NCBI RefSeq assembly: GCF_009730915.1
Contig: NC_052489.1
Span: 24,855,916-24,919,915, forward strand
DNA length: 64,000 nucleotides
Direction: 5' to 3'
From: Dioscorea cayenensis subsp. rotundata
Lineage: Eukaryota; Streptophyta; Magnoliopsida; Dioscoreales; Dioscoreaceae
The notes under the pieces were generated by a model. The model saw nothing but the letters and a program-made list of their open reading frames with translations. It was not told the DNA's origin and made no database searches. This document shows, in pieces, positions 59,936 through 64,000 of the stretch. The position numbers and the translations under genes are program-made. Each line of letters begins with the position of its first letter. The first letter of the stretch is position 1.

Positions 59936-59943
59936 CCAATGAG

Positions 59944-60483
59944 TAGAGGGGGGCACGGGCCGGTTAACCGGGCCCGCCGGGCCCAACCAGGCGGGTCCGG
60001 GTCGGCCTTTGGCTGACCCTGCAACCGCCCGGCCATTTGTGCCGACCCAGCCCGGCCGGGTTGGCTCGGCCGACCCTGCGGGTCACGGGTCACCTTGGAG
60101 GTGACCCAGTCCCGGCCCGGGGCGCCCCCCAAAACCGGCGGGCCGGGCCGGGCCGGAACCCGCCGGGTTCTTAATTAATTAATTATTTTATTTATTTAAA
60201 TAAAATTATAAAATAATATTTAAAATAAAAAATATGTGACAAAATTCACAAAAACATTTGAGATAGTTGCCATTGCTTTTATAGGCAATTCATACGGTCA
60301 TTTTTTTCGTCTCTAACTGATGTGGGACTAAACGTAAAGTAGTATAAAAATACATCTATTGTTTATATCTTTTAAGTAAAGAAATAATATCAACTCAAGA
60401 TAAATTGATGGATTGGTTAGAGTGATGTTGATATAAGTGTGTTGGTGTTATGAGGCCATGGGTTTAAACCTTGCCAACAACTA

Positions 60484-60514
<31 letters not shown>

Positions 60515-61473
60515 GTTTTTACTATAAATTAAATTAAAAGTTTTTAAAAATTTTTAAAAATACTTATCATAATTTCAAATAAATTAAAAATAATTAAAAA
60601 CTTTTTGTAGTTATTAATTTATTTTATTAAAAAAACTTATTATATAGTGTTTTTAATAATGTTTTTTTAAAAACAGGATATTAGTTGATGGGGGGATTAA
60701 TTTTTAAATATGTTAGATAATCATTAATTTTTGTTTTTTTAATATTATAAAAATAGCTAAATATAGAAATGATAAATCTAACAAATTTTTAAAAATATTA
60801 ATGGTTATGTTATAATATGACAATTGTTAATATAATCTTATAATTAATATTTTTTTATCCTAATGTAAATTTTTTTATTAAAAATATATTGTTAATATGA
60901 AGATTAATAAAAATTTATAGTTAAAAATTTTATTTTTAAACTATGTTGTAGGAAAAAAAATATATTGATATGTAAAATTTTAATTTAATTATTTATTAAT
61001 CAAGATTGAGTATTATGATTTTAACTTAATAATATGTTTAGGATTTTGGAGATTATATTAAAAGAAATACATAAAATTGTTGTAGAAGGAATTATACACA
61101 ATTATGGTTTAACCACTTAATTATAGAAACCATTATGGTTGAAGATTTTAGAGATAATATTACAAAAATAATAATATAATAACATGATGATGCTCAATAT
61201 TTACTAATATCAATTATAAGATTTTAGGTTATATTTACTTTATTGCAGGGATAAAATACAAAAAATATTTTTTAATTAATTAATGTTCACTAGTTATATA
61301 TATATATATATATATATGAATATAATAAGTCAACATCATGGTTAAAGCATATCTTTCTCAAGGAAAGGCCACCGGTTCGAAACCTCTAAAGATTGGGGAA
61401 TTTTATTTGCGGGCCGAGTTACGAGTTGCCGGCCCGGCACGCCGTGCCAGAAGTCGGCCCGTGCCTCCCTCTA
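59944..61473. mobile_element. hAT-type non-autonomous element with GC-rich ends
   Basis: Ends TAGAGGGGGGCACGGGCCGG and, in inverse, TAGAGGGAGGCACGGGCCGA are flanked by a perfect 8-bp target duplication CCAATGAG (59936-59943 and 61474-61481), the hAT signature. The left 230 bp are extremely GC-rich (GGCCGGGCC-like strings), the core is AT-rich with TA microsatellites, and the right 70 bp are GC-rich again. 1530 bp, no transposase frame. Confidence 0.9.
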
Positions 61474-61481
61474 CCAATGAG

Positions 61482-61820
61482 GAATGTATATTAATGTCAA
61501 AAGCAAAGTCAGATATATACAACTAATGAAATACACAAATCAGCAATCAACATGGAGCTGGCTAACGCGTCCCTGAAGTAACTTTAGGCACGGAAATAAT
61601 TTTTTTGTTTTCAATAAAATGGATAAGTCATTACCAGATATACATGCGCATGGGCATGGGAGCTTTTTTGAAAAGAGGCTCTACTAATGAGGTGCACCGT
61701 GCACATTCAACTACCACACCCGGCCCCTCATACTTCTCTGTGAGAAAAGTCAAGTTCACGAGGGAATCTTATACAGTTATGCTGTTAGGTAATGTGCTAA
61801 AAAATCAAATTGAAAGACTT
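61482..61820. other. Spacer, no gene seen
   Basis: Short stretch between two hAT elements, no coding frame supported. Confidence 0.4.
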
Positions 61821-61828
61821 GTCCCTGT

Positions 61829-62388
61829 TAGGGGTGGCAATAATCTGCTCTGACCCGGCCATCCGATTTTTATCCCGTCCGAATAAAAAGGGCTGACATA
61901 AGGCTTTCAAATACGTACCGGGTCCCGACACTGGTTTTGTTGTCCGGATGAATCCGGCCGGGTCCCGACATAAAAATTTGACAACCGTCCTTTTAACCCC
62001 TAAAACTTTAGAAAAGTGCCACAACCTTAGCCTATTTGTTTTTAAGTTCCATTCTTCTAAAAAACTTTAAACATATATTGCTTTTTCTATTAAGACTAGA
62101 TTTTTTTCTATAATTTCGAGTTGAGCTGTGATTATCGATGTCATGATTTAATGCGAATTAAATTATTTTTCAGATAATTTAATATTTGAGCTGAACTTAA
62201 AAAAATAGCTTATAGAATTCTGGACAAATTTGACATCCCGGACAACCCGATTTTAAAATAAACCGGGTTTGGATATGCCAAGTTTGTCCGGATTTAAAAC
62301 CAGGCCGGGTCCGGACACAAGTTTTTCTATTTATATTAGTAGTTATCCAGATCTGATTTTGTCCGGACCCGAATTTTTACCACCCCTA
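61829..62388. mobile_element. hAT-type MITE
   Basis: Ends TAGGGGTGGCAATAAT and, in inverse, TAGGGGTGGTAAAAAT are flanked by GTCCCTGT (61821-61828) and GTCCCTAT (62389-62396), an 8-bp duplication with one change. Both halves carry CCGGxCCGGG/TCCGGAxCCG phrases. 560 bp, non-coding. Confidence 0.88.
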
Positions 62389-62396
62389 GTCCCTAT

Positions 62397-62948
62397 AGCC
62401 AAATAAAGCCGTTAATTTTTGGGTAAACATCAATTGACGACACTTAATTCTAAAACCAACTTCATTATTTTCCCGTTCCCTAGTGCATGCCACCCATGAT
62501 GGATAATTTACCTTGATGATTGTTTTCAAAGTATCCCTGGAATTTGAAGTTGTATTTGTCTCACATATCACTTCTTTCTATGTTTATTTGTAATATTTCT
62601 CACTTTTGTTTAGGAAAATTGTGGTTCATTTATTTTTATGCTCTCTCTCTGTATTTTGTCACAATTTGGAGTGTTTTGTTTTACTTGTGACATTAAAAAT
62701 TTTGTGTATCATTATATATATTTTTTCTTCAAAATTTACCTTTTAATTTAATGTACTCGTACAATTTTCAATAAATCATAATCAACTACTCACCTGCTCC
62801 CAAATACACGTCGCTTTAAGGATGTTGCACAAGAATTAAGAATAGTATTAAATTATCTAAATTTTAACATAAAAATATAACCAAATTACTAAACTATCCC
62901 TCTTGAAACTATATCTGGACTATAAATATTACTCTTCATTTATATTAC
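62397..62948. other. Spacer, no gene seen
   Basis: AT-rich, no coding frame or element ends recognised. Confidence 0.4.
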
Positions 62949-62951
62949 TTA

Positions 62952-63862
62952 GGGTCCCGTCTGCAGGACACGATAAGATATGACGGCATGACATGTAGGA
63001 TCTGGATAGGAGTAAAGAAAGGATACTGGGCATGATAAAGCTCATATCGTATTTTTATGTTTCGGGCACCGTGATAAGCTCAACTGGACATCATTTATTA
63101 TCCTATTTTACGTTTGAAGTGGACCAGATAATGACATGATATGATATGAATGATACGTAAATAGACAAAATTACCCTTTATAATATAATTATATATTATT
63201 TTTTTCAATATATATATATAAAAAATTTCTTAATGATTTACTTATCGGTATCTTTTACTGAGTTTTCTATTAAATTATTAAAAAACCCTATAATGCCCAG
63301 CAAATATATAGATCATAATATCACCAACTTGTAAAAATTATACTTCATACCTATTTGCTAGATAACCAAAAAAATCCATAAATATAGCAAATTAAATACA
63401 TCACATCAAAATCAATTAAAAAAATCATCCGATTAGAAAAACTAAGACATGATAACAAACAATATTTAGATAAAAAATAACATGTTCAAGCACAAGATCG
63501 ACGGAGAAACTCTTCAACCACTTCGATACGAAAAACCCTACTTAGTGAAATTAGCGCTCATATTTAGTTGTTGATAAGCTTTTTGTTCCAAGCATCAAAA
63601 ATGGAAATAAGACATATAATCACACCCTAGATGAGTTTAATAAACCATATATAGGGTAAAAAGTAAGTTTAAAAATTTTATCATATCCCACCTGCTTTTA
63701 TCCCGACTTCCTCCACTGTGATTTAATATCATGTCTCCCATAGGATAAATCGGCCAATAGAATAATATTATCACGTCATATCGCACACCAAACAAAGAAA
63801 ATAATAGGATATGATAGTCTCATCATATCCTACAGCATTTATCATGTCCACCAAATGTGCCC
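62952..63862. mobile_element. Tourist-like MITE D
   Basis: Ends GGGTCCCGTCTGCAGGACACGATAA and, in inverse, GGGCACATTTGGTGGACATGATAA match well, with TTA on each side (62949-62951 and 63863-63865). Many ATCATATC/GATATGAT phrases lie in the subterminal parts. 911 bp, non-coding. Confidence 0.75.
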
Positions 63863-64000
63863 TTAGGAAATTGAAGTATGAGTAAAATTGAAAAAGAATA
63901 AATATCGCTTTTGATATCAGAAAACGACAACTCTTTTGGAATAATCTTAAAATGACATGTATTTAGGAACCAAGAGAGTAAGCATTAAATCATTTACTCT

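Overview
The window is nuclear DNA of a flowering plant. It has spliced genes with GT-AG (and one GC-AG) introns, plant-only families (WRKY, PPR-DYW, SCAR, CHX) and a dense, AT-rich load of plant transposons. I cannot name the species from sequence alone; a non-grass monocot or early-diverging angiosperm would fit, but that is a guess.

Host genes: I recognise six, and all six lie on the minus strand. They are a CHX-type cation/H+ antiporter (3707-6452), a group I WRKY factor (6788-8342), a DYW-class PPR editing factor (11266-13389), a SCAR/WAVE subunit (14231-22463), the U2 snRNP protein B'' (24457-32521) and a DUF2985/PLAC8-type membrane protein (52789-54372). Exon borders were read by eye. 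In every spliced model the phases join exactly, and product lengths fit the families. The genes have unrelated functions. One possible local link is that the CHX promoter, next to the WRKY gene, carries three W-boxes.

Transposons: a 4.5-kb Ty1/copia element with identical LTRs sits antisense in intron 2 of the U2B'' gene. From about 32.5 to 52 kb there are no intact host genes, only nested mobile DNA. This includes two Harbinger/Tourist-like elements, a Mutator-like element with ~320-bp terminal inverted repeats and a MuDR N-terminal remnant, a 5.7-kb CACTA element inserted into a pararetrovirus-like integrant bounded by 486-bp inverted regulatory repeats, LINE tails and a probable solo LTR. 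The right end (58.9-63.9 kb) holds two further Tourist-like and two hAT-like non-autonomous elements, three with exact and one with near-exact target duplications. A 5'-truncated LINE lies at 1.2-3.2 kb, and related LINE tails occur at 32.9, 49.9 and 56.0 kb, all in the same orientation.

The most unusual segment is 39.1-49.4 kb. It contains a movement-protein-like viral remnant with no visible reverse transcriptase, flanked by inverted copies of a promoter/polyadenylation region and split by the CACTA element.
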